NCBI GenBank assembly: GCA_030407005.1
Contig: JAUDYN010000005.1
Span: 620,001 to 684,000 of the forward strand
DNA: 64,000 bases
Origin: Desarmillaria ectypa
Taxonomy: Eukaryota; Basidiomycota; Agaricomycetes; Agaricales; Physalacriaceae
Reading direction: 5' to 3'
Under the pieces are notes generated by a model that searched no databases, had not been told where the DNA came from, and saw only the letters and a program-made list of their open reading frames with translations. The position numbers were made by a program, and so were the translations under genes. Shown here piece by piece: positions 23,450 to 35,082 of the stretch. The stretch's first letter is position 1. Every line of letters starts with the position of its first letter.

Positions 23450-24804
23450 TGATATACTGTCTATATATTCACATCTAGATTTTGTGATTTTGTAACAATA
23501 CTATTGCACATCTATCCTATACTAGTGATACATAGAGGACTATAGCTGAGGCTTCAAGCTGATAGTTAAAAGCAGTAAGCAACTGGTAGAGCCAGGACTT
23601 AGATGCAACACTATTAGTGGGTTAAATCTATCAGCTGGCCAGACTAGTAACTCAAATGCTAGCAGGAATAAATACAGCCACTAGTAAATGAAGGATGCTA
23701 CTAGCATACCAAAACCAGGAGTAGAGTATACAGATCTTATGAAGTTCTATCACTAGGAAACTGGACTGGGCATAAATGCCTAAGTCAGGATAACTAGTCA
23801 TATGGCAATCTTGAAACAGGACTTAGAAATAAATTAGGAATGGATTAACCTTGAGCCCAGATCTGACTATTGCGATATAGATCTCTTATGATCGATACTA
23901 GTGGAGCTGGACTGCACCCTCAATCATGATCAGATAGCTGTTACAGGCACTAATATCTGAATATCTATATAACCATATTATTAGGGCATGTAGTTGGGCC
24001 AAGGGTGTGGAAAGACCAACTGTGGAGTCTCTAGACTGAATATTTGAAAAGAAAACAGACTAGACCGACTATTGTGTGATTATTCACTATTATTCATGAC
24101 TAGCCAAGAAATCCTTACCAATATACCCTATACCCAGATGATATTTATAGTTCTGCCTCAGTAGTATATAAGTAGTGGGATGGGTGCTCATGCAAAGCAG
24201 GCAAGCCATCCCTGCAGTTGAGCTCTCACTGGTAGTAACTGGTGTCCCCAATTAAAGGCTTTTGTGCTTAACCTCAACAAAGTAATTAATAGTTGCTAAG
24301 TCACCCATAGTATTGCATTAAATTGAAGTTCATTAGAGTCACTGTTGTGTCCTATAAAGATCCAGAGTGTTTTGAAGTTAGTTCAAGAAAAGTTCTCAGA
24401 GTTATAGTTTATTCTTAGGCCAAGAGTGCCACTAGTTAGCCAAGAGTGTGACTAGTCAAGTGTTTATCACTTGTAGAAAGCAGTATAGGGCCAAGAGTGC
24501 CACTAGTTTGAAGCAGTTTCAGTCAGAATGAGTGCAGTAGCTCAAACCAAGTCACTTTTTACCCAATTGTGTCTTATCAACCTCACTAGTGTGAGTAGTA
24601 CTTTGTATAATTCACTGGTAATGAATAAAACATCTTTAAGACAACTGTACTTGATTATTGAAGTCTGCAAAGTGCTTCCATCATACTTGAAACCACCCAA
24701 ATTCAATATTGCTGATAAAGTGTAGAGTAGTAAGAGATTTAGTGTGATTGGTGTTCATTTCCATTCTCTAATTCTTTTGTCACTCACAGTTACCAAGCAT
24801 ATCA
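23450..24804 (+). repeat. Solo LTR of family B inside A4 (CpG-decayed)
   Basis: TGATATACTGTCTATATATTC to GTTACCAAGCATATCA, parallel to the 58026-59385 LTR. CpG of the younger copies is TG or CA here. Flanks TGCAC and GTGGG do not form a TSD. The antisense ORF of this LTR is broken by a small deletion at about 23670. Confidence 0.85.
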
Positions 24805-27797
24805 GTGGGGGCACTGGGATGTTCAGACTTCTGGAAGGTCTGAGGATGTTCTGCCTACTTGCCCCAGTCCACAGTTTTATCCATGTATCTGGTGAGTCTA
24901 TTGCAATAGACTCGGTGGACTTTGTGGCAGTGCCAGTATCACCTGGCAAATCCTGCACCTCATTGGAGGCTTGGGATTCACTATACATTATGATGTCAGT
25001 TTCTTTCAGCAGTGTGACATACCTGTTTGTATTCAATTCTTTAGTGTTCTTTGGCTTTGGCAACTGAGACAAAGTTGTATATATTTCTGGGGTATTGAAA
25101 TGTCTATATATATAATAATCAGTCTGACCCATGAAAGCCAAGGACTCACCACCAGGAGACATGGTTGAGCAAGGGGAATCGAACTCTTGTCAACCTAATC
25201 TTTTGTCTCCTCAATCTTGGTCACAGGTGGCACCACTTTGTTAGTGGGTCCTACTGACCTAACATCCTTAAAGTCTTTTCTCCTAGAACAATCTTTGGCC
25301 AGGTGACCTTTCTTATCACACTGGAAGCATCTTCCTTCTGCTTGTTGTTGATCAATCTCCATGGGTTTACCTGATCCTCTATATGTTGTTCACTGACCCA
25401 TTCCAGCATCCTGACTCACCCCCATGTTAGCAGTCAGCTTTGGGGCTAAAGAACTTGTCACTCCAGCAGCAGCTTTGCTGCTAGAGTGCTGTGGAGGATT
25501 GGGATAGGAGTCCTTCTTCTGCCTGTCCTGGGGCATGCTAGTGGTCTGGTCAAAGACCCACTTGTATTGGCACTTCTCATACATTCTCAAGATGTACTCT
25601 TTCCATTCCAGGTACAAGCACAGGATATTGACACCCATATTGGAGATGAAGGTCATATAGGAGCTTGGTACTTCTAGTTGAACTGCCTTCACCATGGCAC
25701 TGTGCTCATCCTTGTCAGTCCATCGGCCCACTAATTTAGCTTCCTCTTCCAGCTTCTGGAAATAATGGGAGGCAGGCTGCATTCCTATCTGGAGGTCAAA
25801 CATCTGCTTCTTGTAGACTTCTTTGATTGCAGGATCTCTAAATTGACAAGATACTATTTTGACAAAGTCATCCCAAGCAGGATATCAAAAGTGGGCAGTA
25901 GTACCATCATAGGCATCACTGGCCCAGAATTCGGGTCTCTTGTAGACCCACCAGTCCTTGGCAGCCTCTTTGAAATGTAAGGTTACAAATAGTACCAGAT
26001 GTGATGGCATCTAGAAATAGTGTTGGAACACTTCAAAATAGGCAATGCAATCACTAATAAAGTGTTCAATGTCATCATGATCCCCTTTGAATGGATTGGG
26101 GGCCTTGATGAGGACTGGCTTGATGCCCAAATATGGGGCCTTGTTGGGCATATTGCTGATGAGGTTGGGAATTGGGTCAGGGGGTCCTCTCCCTGGGAAT
26201 GGTCTTAGGATCAAGTAATAATCTGGTCATGGACCAGGGTAACCTCTTGGCAGTTCCATTGGTCTTCCCCATTCAGGCTCCTTTCCCTTCTCATTTTCAT
26301 GAAGATAATCTGCTATCATCTTCTGGGTGGCTTCTTCTTCTATGAGTTTCTGATGCATCTTCTGTATGCATTATTCTTTTTCAGCCAGCACAGTCCTTGT
26401 ATGCTGCTGAATTTCTTCTGCCATCTTCAGGATTGATGACGGACCTGCAGGGGCAGGGTCTGCAGGTGTCATGTTGGCTTCAGTGCTTTCTCCTGCATCT
26501 GCAAAAAGAAGGCTTCTTCCCTGGTAAGGGTTGAAGCCTTGTTATTGGGCCTAGCTGATAGGCAGCAAGTCAGGCAAGAGTTATGGTCTTGCAATCAGAG
26601 TGTCAGGAGAATAATCAGGGAAATTTGTGTATTGGGACTGGAAATATCCCAGTCTGCCATACTGTTCATTGTCATATCTACTTCTTTCCAAAGTTGGACA
26701 TTATGTCCATTCTCCTCTTGTCAGGTGAGCTCCAGTTGTCATAGTTGTCAAAGAGAGCAACCCAGCTCCCATCGTTCCTCTGCTGTCCTTGGGCATAGCC
26801 CTGATATCATGTCACCAATGGTAGGGTGATAAAGCTCCCAGTTCCTGTTTACATGGATCTGGGCATGAATGGTGGCATTGGCATTTGGACTCTATATGGG
26901 GTTGCCTCTGTTAAGGGCCAACCACTCATCCATGTCTGGATGGTGCTCTGGCCATCCCATTCAGGCCTCAATGTCCACTCTTCAGAGTTCTCAGATGGCA
27001 GATGTGAGAGGGCTGAGTATCTGCCAATCAATGTCAGCAAGTGTGGGCCAATTTCTGTTAGTCCCATCAGGGTTGTAGGGACTGTTGGGAGGGAGGGGAG
27101 GGGTTTCAGACATAGTGTCAGAGCTTCCATTGAAGTCTGAGGAGAGCTTGATGATTGAGAGCGAGAAGGAGGAGTCAGTTCCTCCACTATGCCAGAAGCT
27201 TCTTCCTCTGGCCCAGGGTCCATATAGATGTCTTTGATCTATTCTGGGATCATCAGGGTGAAGGGCCCTGAGGTAGGGCCAGGTGGGGGTAGGAGAATGG
27301 GGATGGGCAGGAGGTGAGTATGAGAAGGGGGGGGGGGGGGGGTCATTGATCTCAGCCTGAACATCTCATGTGTATTCCTCAGCTGTGGTAAGGGTGGATC
27401 ATTCTATCCTGTAGTTTGCAAGAATAGCCCTTGTGGAAGTCTGGTTGGTGTCCTCAGAGGAGAACAAAGAGAATGAGGGGGCTGTGAAGTGGATCCAGAG
27501 GCAGGATAGTGGAGTTTCCTCTCTTGTTCCCAATTGGACAGAGGATATCCTCCTGGAAAGGATATGATCTGGATGGCGGGATGGGCAGGGAGAAGGTTGT
27601 AGATAGTAGGGTTGCCTTTCTTGGCAAAGAAGGATTCATGCTTCTTTCTCATATATTAATATGAGAAGGGCAATGAAAAGTATTAAGAGTGTAGTGCCAC
27701 TGATTGCAATGCTGAGAGTGATGATTTGTTGGTTGGCTTTATTGTTTTCATTGTTGGTCATGGGTTTTTTGCTAGCATAGAAGATGTGGGAAGATGA
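24805..27797 (-). pseudogene. A4 gag, N-terminal to near C-terminal part
   Basis: Minus strand from about 27652: MRKKHESFFAKKGNP head, MDPGPEEEASG low-complexity part (26849-27223), capsid segment NKAPYLGIKPVLIKAPNPFKGDHDDIEHFISD (about 26060-26150), KDWWVYKRPEF (about 25940), YEKCQYKWVFDQTT (25560), the zinc knuckle CFQCDKKGHLAKDC at 25288-25329, and the tail ending LRPSRSLNIPV at the LTR edge. The tail stops at the same gag position where A1 resumes after its own LTR-B (PLREPSP at 4593). Confidence 0.75.
27327..27342. repeat. Mononucleotide run of 16 G
   Basis: Sixteen consecutive G within the A4 gag head; the matching place in A1 (about 2895-2910) has a C-rich but interrupted stretch. Length in such a run may be uncertain. 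Confidence 0.9.
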
Positions 27798-27810
27798 ACC
27801 TTTTGACTAA
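27798..27810 (-). promoter_or_regulatory. Self-priming PBS of A4
   Basis: In element sense TTAGTCAAAAGGT follows the 5' LTR immediately. The LTR itself carries the exact complement ACCTTTTGACTAA (plus-strand 27929-27941 reads TTAGTCAAAAGGT). This is 13 paired bases, placed soon after the LTR TATA box. Confidence 0.65.
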
Positions 27811-28188
27811 TGTTATAGCCCTGTCTAATATATGACTTAGGATGTAAGCTTCTCTCTAGACTGTCTCGCATTCAGACAATCACCTGTGTATTGAGAGTTA
27901 GGGTTAGTAGAAGGTATATGAATGTAATTTAGTCAAAAGGTAGAGTACAATGGTGAAAACTACTCTACTTATATACTGAAAGTATAGCATTATTAATAGA
28001 TGAAATGGTAAGGTTGCATGAGAGAACCTTGAGGAAATTGGATATTAGTGAACCAATCAGACCAAACTGGGATGACAACCATATAGAATTGGGGTGGTTG
28101 TTGGTAAATGTGTTAATGCTGACTAAGATAAGATATACTATGTTATAGATATGATGAGATAAGATAAGATAATGGAACAATCATAACA
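27811..28188 (-). repeat. Family-A 5' LTR of element A4
   Basis: Minus-strand LTR, TGTTATGATTGTTCC at 28188 to GGGCTATAACA at 27811, 378 bp. Contains TATATAAGTAG (about 27967-27977 on the complement). Adjacent at 28189 is a plus-strand integrase fragment, with no TSD. Confidence 0.85.
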
Positions 28189-29177
28189 AAGACAACTGGA
28201 ATGACTGGTTATCACTTGCAGAATTTACCCACAACAACCGAGTTCACTCCACCATCAGAAAAAGCCCATTTATGACTCTTTATAAGAGAAACCCTCAACT
28301 CATCTCCAACTTCACTCAAGAAATCTTGTTCACAAATCTGACTGCCATTGAGTTCACAGAAGCAATGGTGCAGGTTCATAAGGAAGTACATGAAAGCCCT
28401 AGAAAAGATGGCCAGTCAAATGAAGGAACAATACAACAAGAAAAGAAGACTGACTCAGAAATACCAAGTCAGAGATAAGGTTTGGCTCAACATGAGTAAC
28501 CTTCACCTTTCTAGACCCAAAAAGAAGCTTGATGACAAATAGATAGGACCATTCAAGATCCTAGAAAAAACAGGATCAGCAGCATACAAGTTGAAGCTAC
28601 TCTCTCATTAGAAAATCCATCCTCACTTTAATGAAAAGCTTCTTACTCCCTACATCCCACTGGCTTTCCCAAATCAACAGCAACCACCTCTGCCACTCTC
28701 AGATCTAGTTGACAGTCAGGAAGAGTATGAAGTTGAAGAAGTATTAGACTCACAAATCTGCTGGGTATGGGCTAAAAAGGGACAACCATTGAAATTGGTA
28801 ACTAATTACCTGGTCAAATAAAGGGGCTGGACATGAGAGCACAACTCCTGGGTCAGAGAAACTGAGATGGGAAATGCCAAAGAGGCAATTGCAGAATATG
28901 AGGAAAGAATACAACACACCCAAAGAATCAACACTGCCAGAATTATAACACAAGAAAAAGCAGTCAGCACAATCCTTGATCATGAATACTCAAAGAATGG
29001 GAATATTGCCTATCTGGTCCAACAAAAAGATGAAATCAAAAAGTGGATAAGGAACCTGGATGAAAATCAGTGGAAGACCCTATTAGATGAATACTGGACC
29101 TCCCAAACAGAGGCTCAACATGAGGCCCTAGAAGAAGAACCTTGACAGTCAGAATGACTATCTTAATGAGGGGGTAA
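28189..29177 (+). pseudogene. Element A5: pol 3' end with two chromodomain-like modules
   Basis: Begins in the integrase C-terminal part (WLSLAEFTHNNRVHSTIRKSPF), then GPFKILEKTGSAAYKL, then chromodomain 1 (28720-28905: EEYEVEEVLDSQ, TNYLVK, HNSWVRETEMG) and module 2 (28936-29105). The open frame 28867-29145 holds the second module intact: RIITQEKAVSTILDHEYS, NIAYLVQQKDEIKKW, LLDEYW, ending EEEP*. Stops occur in module 1 only. The upstream pol is missing. A polypurine stretch AATGAGGGGG precedes the LTR. Confidence 0.8.
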
Positions 29178-29579
29178 TATTATGATTCTGCCCTCTTTCT
29201 TTCTCATCTTATCTCATCTTATCTCATCTTTCTTGTCTTATCCATCAGATCATTTTTGACCACCTAATCCATAATATCACCAACCTGTAACAACATGATG
29301 CCCAGTTATTGTACTCATGGTTCATGACTGTCACTTGCCCAATATACTTTTTCTTTTGTTTTTCAAAAAATGAACTACTATTATTAGCTATCTCACTCAT
29401 ATATATAAACTAGTTAGTTCTCAATGTATCTCCCTATCTTCAAACTAAAGTTTATCTTATACCACTCTCCTTTACATAATCAGAAGACCATAGCTGCTCT
29501 CTAAGAGTGATTGTCTGAACACAAGACAGCCCAAGGAGTTAGTACAAGTCCACAGATCACATGACACATGGGCCTAATA
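29178..29579 (+). repeat. Family-A 3' LTR of A5
   Basis: TATTATGATTCTGCC to GGGCCTAATA, 402 bp, TATA at 29402, and the block GTGATTGTCTGAACACAAGACAGCCC. TG start mutated to TA as in A1 3' LTR. Confidence 0.8.
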
Positions 29580-31735
29580 ATTTTACCATTTATGGAAGAC
29601 AAAATGCCCAATGGATTATATTCTTTTAAGCAGTTTTATGAATTGCAAAAATAGACACAAAATACTCCAAGTCTTATTTTCTTTGATTTTACCCTCAGCT
29701 CTAGTGTTCTGAGGTTCTTTTATGGTTCAGGGCAGTTGTATGGACTTCAATAATAGTTTTAGATAGGGTTCTGCATATTCTAGCCATTCAGGGGTGACTA
29801 AACTCCAAACCTTGCATATACATCTACTATACATAAATGTGGATGCATCTCAGGTGCTTCATATGCATTTAATCAACTCCACCCAATGATACATATCCTA
29901 CCAAGACAGAAAATCTGTATCATGCTCAGTGAAAAGCATATCTCAGATGCTCACTTCCACACTGACAATGTGTAGGGTCCACATTAATAACCCACTCTTG
30001 CCTATCAACCATGCTAGTGGCTACACTCATGGGTATAGGCTCCTCCTAAGGTAGATACTTATAAACTTGCTCAGAAATTTTCAAGACTATTGAAGAGAGA
30101 TGTCTTGGCTGAGGCTATTATGGCCACAGCCTACTATACACATTCTAAAATGAAGGATACCCTAATTTACCAAGATCAGGACTATAGAAATCATAACCTG
30201 CTTGTAAGTTCTTATCTGCTATATCTTTGCTTTCTTCTTTATCATATTCACTATCCTATCTGCTTGCCTGCATCTGTCTATAAGTGGATTCAACCTCTCA
30301 ATCCACTAGGATTTGGCCATTAGAGGACATTCTTAGAATAGATATAAGGGTGGCTCCATATACATTATCCAGCACTGAGGCATCTGCTTCCACTGCATAT
30401 GCTTTTTCAAAAGCTTGTACTTTCTTTGCATTGTGGTCATCATGGACACAACAGTATTCATGACACATAAGAGTTGTCATCCACCTAAACCAATGCAGAC
30501 TCAGAAAAAAGGCTACTTGTTTGATAAGGGTCAAGTTGAGGATGTTCACATCAAAGATCTGATAGACAACAATATCAGTGCCTTGCATATGAGTTCAGTG
30601 CATCTCATACACCTGCTGACAGTTGAATAAGCAGAGAGTATAGAAGAAGTAATAGCAGGGCACTCACATTGTATGCAAGATAGTTGTTCAGCCAGTCTGC
30701 TATCTACTCTCCAGTGATCCACATTGAGAAGCATGTAGCAAGTGTTTCAGTTGGTGTGGAAGAAATGATAGACTGCAAGTTGATGACAACCTTTTCCATA
30801 AAAGCATTTACCTCTTGACTTTTCTGAGCATCCATACATACCCTGAGGTGTGCAAAGGTGGATTCAACATTCATAAAGTCAATATAACTGGAAAGGAATT
30901 GGGCTCAGAGAATATACATGGTGGTATATTCTTTTAGGATAAGATGCTATCTTTTATCCTAGCTCATCATACCTCTACACCATTGACTGAATGCTGCTGC
31001 AATCATGTTCATGATTGAGTGAGTGAGCAAGAATGCTCACAGTATCTTCTTTTCTCAGTTGTGCTGCACCAATTTTAGCTTCTGTCAAGCCACAGGACTA
31101 ACAACACCCACCTGCTCAGTTAATGGGAATACAGAACTAGAATCTGCCAGAAATAAAGGAAATAAAGGTCAGGGAACAACAAACTGCCATCTGCATGACT
31201 ATCTATCATCAGTAATCCACTTTTTCACCAGACTAGAAACCAGAGGCTAACAAACTGCCATTCACACTACCATCCATCATCAGTAACCTGCTTTTCCACC
31301 AGAGTATAATGGATGGCCATCTGTCAATAGAAGACCATGTCTCCACCTTAATATCACTAAGAATGGTAATCTCATATAGTCTCCCTTTAAAAGAACTATT
31401 AGGAGTGTAAAGAGAGGGGTGGACATGATAGAGCAGATCACTACTTGGCAAGATTATTAGAGCAGATAGGTATAGGGGTAGAAAGTCAATTTAGTATAAA
31501 AGCAATAAAATATAACTAGAGAAAAATCAATTAAGTTCATAGCACACTAAAGAAATAAATTCCTTATCTAAGCCTCTAGCTTAGTATACTTTAGCAGCTT
31601 CATGCCTAGTATCACTAGTGGACAGCATGAAAGCTCACTATCACTCAGAACTTGCTCTCAAAGCACAAATCTCTTGAAAGGATATTGAGTTCCACTCTTT
31701 CACTCTTCTCCACTATCAGAAGTGAATTCATACTG
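29580..31735. other. Unassigned decayed sequence
   Basis: CpG-poor, with only short ORFs (for example 30298-30588 and 30546-30734 on the minus strand) that show no motif I recognise. An imperfect tandem duplication lies near 31.2 kb. Probably old transposon sequence upstream of A6. Confidence 0.4.
31177..31304. repeat. Imperfect tandem duplication, period 72 bp
   Basis: AACAAACTGCCAT ... ATCATCAGTAA ... TTTTCACCAGA at 31177-31232 recurs at 31249-31304 with scattered transitions. Confidence 0.6.
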
Positions 31736-32802
31736 ATCTGAAGTGAGTAGTTCTTGCACCTCTTCATATACTTACTGTATACAAAAGATCTTGCAAAAGC
31801 AAACTGTAATTCTTTCACCAGAGAGTTTGCCAGCCTTACACCACATTCACTCTGCTATAGGCAAAAGCCTCTTTCAAGTCAACTATGGAAGAAATCCACA
31901 AATTGCTTCCAATTCAAAGACCTATTCCCTACTTTGTACTCCCACATCAGAATCATTTAAGGACATCATGAAATGTATTCATAATGAAATCAAAACTGCT
32001 CTATAAAAAGCAGCAGAACAAATGAAAACTCAATATAATAAGAAAAAGTGGACTGCAGTCAAGTATCAGGTTGAACAAAAGGTCTGACTCAACACTATCA
32101 ACCTACATCTACCATGCCCCAAGAAGAAGCTTGATGACAAGTGAGTTGGCCTATTTTCCATTCTTAAAAGATGTGGACTCCCTGCATATCATATAAGTTA
32201 AAACTTTCACCAGTATGAAAGATTTATTCTATCTTTAATGAAACTCTCCTCATGGCCTACATTTCCCTGGCCTTTTCCAACCAAAAACAGCCACCACCAC
32301 CTCCTCTGGACATCATCTATGGTGAAAAAGAGTATGAGATCAAGACAATTCTTGATGACAGACCATGCAAAGTTTATGGAAGAAAAGGCCAACTACCAAA
32401 GATAGTTATAGACTATCTCATCAAATGGAAAGGCTACAGGCCTGAGGAAAACCAATGGGTAGCATAAAGGAACTTAAGCAACATAAAAGAAGCAATTACC
32501 AAGTACCTCAAAATAAAAAGAGTAGTGGTAGTAGCCTCTGCCAGAGCTATAGTCATTATTGATGCTAAGAGTGATAGTATTAAATAGCAATATTTAGTCA
32601 AGAAATATCTAGCTATTGAATATTGGTATAACAAGGAGGAAATTCCAAAACTAAGACTCTTCATCAGGATATACTAGAGGGTCAACATCCAAGATGGAGA
32701 TGAAGGAGATGACCAGTGAAATGAAGATGACAATGCACAGAATATGAGAGGAACTCTCTTAGAAGGACTGGTGGTGAGACATCTGTCTTAATGAGAGAGT
32801 AT
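31736..32802 (+). pseudogene. Element A6: pol 3' end with chromodomain
   Basis: 31743-32006 matches the integrase C-terminal part (HHIHSAIGKSLFQVNYGRNPQI...). Then LHLPCPKKKLDDK, a broken GPY/F-like part, and a clear chromodomain in the open frame 32252-32467: EYEIKTILDDRP, KIVIDYLIKWKGY, ENQWVA. A weak second-module remnant follows (SARAIVIIDAKSDSIK*QYLV..., about 32540-32610). More diverged from A1, A4 and A5 than they are from each other. Confidence 0.75.
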
Positions 32803-33249
32803 TGTTATGATTTTATCTATTTTCTGCCTTTTATCTTATCTTATCTTGGTGCTGATCTTATCATATCTAATCTCAGTACCAATCACAGATCATGGACTGG
32901 TAGCCTCATTACTATCAAGTGATAATGAGCTATTATACTATGGCTCATGATGGTCACTCACCTATTCCATTGTATTCATTGTTTCACACATGACTACCTA
33001 ACCTTCATCTCTATTATTAGGGCTAGGACTTTTGTATATAAGTAGTGTAGCTCTCACTGTGTATTCCCCAGCTTCAAGCTAAAGTTAATTTATACCAGAC
33101 TTACTCATTGACTCCTCTCCTTGCCTAGGCTAAGCCTTGGCATCCTTATTCTTGTGTGACAATCATCTTGTGACTCATTGGGTGACTGTATGAACACAAT
33201 ACAGCCCTTTGTTTACACTTGATTGTTGTACCAGAGTGTGGGTCTAACA
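32803..33249 (+). repeat. Family-A-related 3' LTR of A6
   Basis: TGTTATGATTTTATC to GGTCTAACA, 447 bp, TATA TATATAAGTAGTGTAG at 33035. It shares the GGTGACTGTATGAACACAATACAGCCC block in decayed form with the other family-A LTRs. It is the most divergent LTR of the family here. Confidence 0.75.
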
Positions 33250-33534
33250 GGATTTAGATGATGGCCAAAGGTCTTTAGACTGATCAGCTGTGCCAGTATT
33301 ACCAGCTGATGTTTGTTCAGTACATCTTTCTCTTCAGTGCTGTAGATATTATAGGCTGTTCATACTTAAGCATAATGCTCTATCTATGGCACTATATCAA
33401 GCTCTAAGCTCTAAGCAATGTCATTATCAGTACCCAAGGCAGTATTCATTGCCCTTGCTATCAAGATCTTTTTGTACAGTACACTATTTTGCTGCAATAA
33501 GTAACATACCATCTTATGGTATAGATTCTCAGGC
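33250..33534. other. Unassigned spacer before seven-TM pseudogene
   Basis: No gene. May hold a degraded exon 1 of the following pseudogene, but I cannot place it. Confidence 0.3.
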
Positions 33535-34640
33535 ATATACACCTACCTCTTCATTGGATCGTTGTATCTTCTATTGTATGCCTCCTTGAGGCATTACTAT
33601 GGGTTGTTGCTGATGCATCTCAATTTGCTATGGCAGATTCCGATGGAAGAAAACTAAGGTCATCATTACCATGGCCATCTTAAATACCATCATGTGGTTC
33701 ATGTCCACTGGTCATGTCACCTTGAACTTTGAGAAGAAGTTCCAAGGATTTTTCTTGGAGAATGGGATTGAAAATGACAATGTTCTCGAGGACAATTCTT
33801 CCCTGGAGGTCTTATCGCAGCTAGTCCTGGAATGCATAAATGTGTGTCACTGTCTACTTATACATACTAACTCCCCTGATAAAACATCCCACCCCAGTTC
33901 ATCATTGGAGATAGCATTGTGCTGTGGGGAGCATGAGTACTGTGGAGCCATGACAGATGAATACTCTACATGTCTTCAATTTTGATTCTGGGCTCACTTG
34001 GTCAGGATTATGATTTACCTCTACCACCATATGCTACTGACTCTCTACACATCAAAACAACTGGTATCATGCTTGTCCAGACATTGGAAAGCTCCTCCAA
34101 GCCAATTGCCACATATTGGAACATGGTCACAAGTGCCTGGTCAATCAGTGCCATGATCTTGACTCTGACTACGAACGTCTTTGCTGCCATCCTAATCGCT
34201 TATTGAGCATAGTAAGCAAATCAGTCTCTTTCATTCACTCATGCCTATCAAACCTTGTGAAGGACCCATCGTCAATCAATCCACTCCTTAACTAATGGAT
34301 CCCTCATGGCTCAAGTTTGTCTGCAGATTGACATCTTCACATTCTTAATTGAGTCTGGTACATTGTATTGTTGCACATGGGTATGTATATTTCTGTGAAA
34401 GCCTTGCGCAGTCTAATGGCTAGTGAAAGTTTGCTATGATCTTTGTTTTTGTATTCGTAAACAGCGGAGTATACATCATGATAGATATACTTGCACAGCT
34501 CAGTGTGAGAGCCGTCCCTTTTTCTGGTTTGTGCCCCATTCTCAGACCTTGTAGGCTATCTACCCTATGCTCTGTTGTAAAAGAGTGTGTAATAGAGGTT
34601 ATGAGCATAGTGGTAAACCACAAGACTTGACCATGTGGGA
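33535..34640 (+). pseudogene. Seven-TM family pseudogene (copy 1)
   Basis: Exon-by-exon match to the gene at 36461-38021. Exon 2 (TYLFIGSLYLL, about 33540); exon 3 (RWKKTKVIITMAILNTIMWFMSTGHVTL..., 33640-33840); exon 4 (FIIGDSIVLWGA*VLW, 33899-34000; Arg codons changed to stops); exon 5 (about 34100-34205); exon 6 (THRQSIHSLTNGSLM, FLIESGTLYCCTW, 34263-34380); exon 7 (IFVFVFVNSGVYIM, 34440-34500); and a short exon 8 start. Stops are TGA or TAG at former CGA or CAG. CpG is depleted, unlike the intact gene 2 kb away. Confidence 0.75.
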
Positions 34641-34854
34641 GAGGTGGGTGAGAATATTAATCTTAATTATTGGTGGGCTGGTCTGCTCGGTATATATACT
34701 ACAAGATGTGTTCTTCTAGAATATACTATTATCTACTAGTGTCCATGTCTGACTCATTGCTGAGTGAGCAGACAGACAATCGACTCAAGGAGAAGGTGCG
34801 CGAAGGATTGCACACTTCAACATTGCTCCAATTGCCGGATTGCCATATGCGGCT
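34641..34854. other. Compartment boundary spacer
   Basis: CpG dinucleotides, nearly absent to the left, become frequent from about 34.79 kb. No gene seen. Confidence 0.4.
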
Positions 34855-35082
34855 GAGCGCGTCTTCAACACGCTCATCATCACACTCGTGTGCCTGGGAT
34901 CAACACTCGATGTTTCTATCAATACTTTCTGGCAAAGTCGTCCGTCTCAGCAAATCTGATCCTTTACTGACCCACAACCTTCGGTTTCATCATCCATATT
35001 TTCAACAAAGATTGAAGCAGAGACCTCAGTTCCATAGTAATCCTTCACATCTCCCAATACAAAATGATAATAACCGACCCGT
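34855..35082 (+). pseudogene. Seven-TM family exon-8 fragment (copy 2)
   Basis: VFNTLIITLVCLGSTLDVSINTFWQSR aligns with exon 8 of the intact gene (AIYPTLIITLVCARATLDVAIETFEQTW). After a TGA the frame continues SFTDPQPSVSSSIFSTKIEAETS, like the exon-8 tail of the gene at 50916-52431. The rest of the gene is missing. This fragment is CpG-rich, unlike copy 1. Confidence 0.55.

Noticed and set aside
13027..29579. A3 and A5 as two halves of one element split by A4
   Set aside because: The middle of pol (RT palm, RNase H and most integrase) is missing from both and the flanks of A4 are not duplicated, so a simple nested insertion does not fit.
30298..30734. Minus-strand ORFs that could be a DNA-transposon or DUF-type domain
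   Set aside because: I could not match any motif confidently; kept as unassigned.
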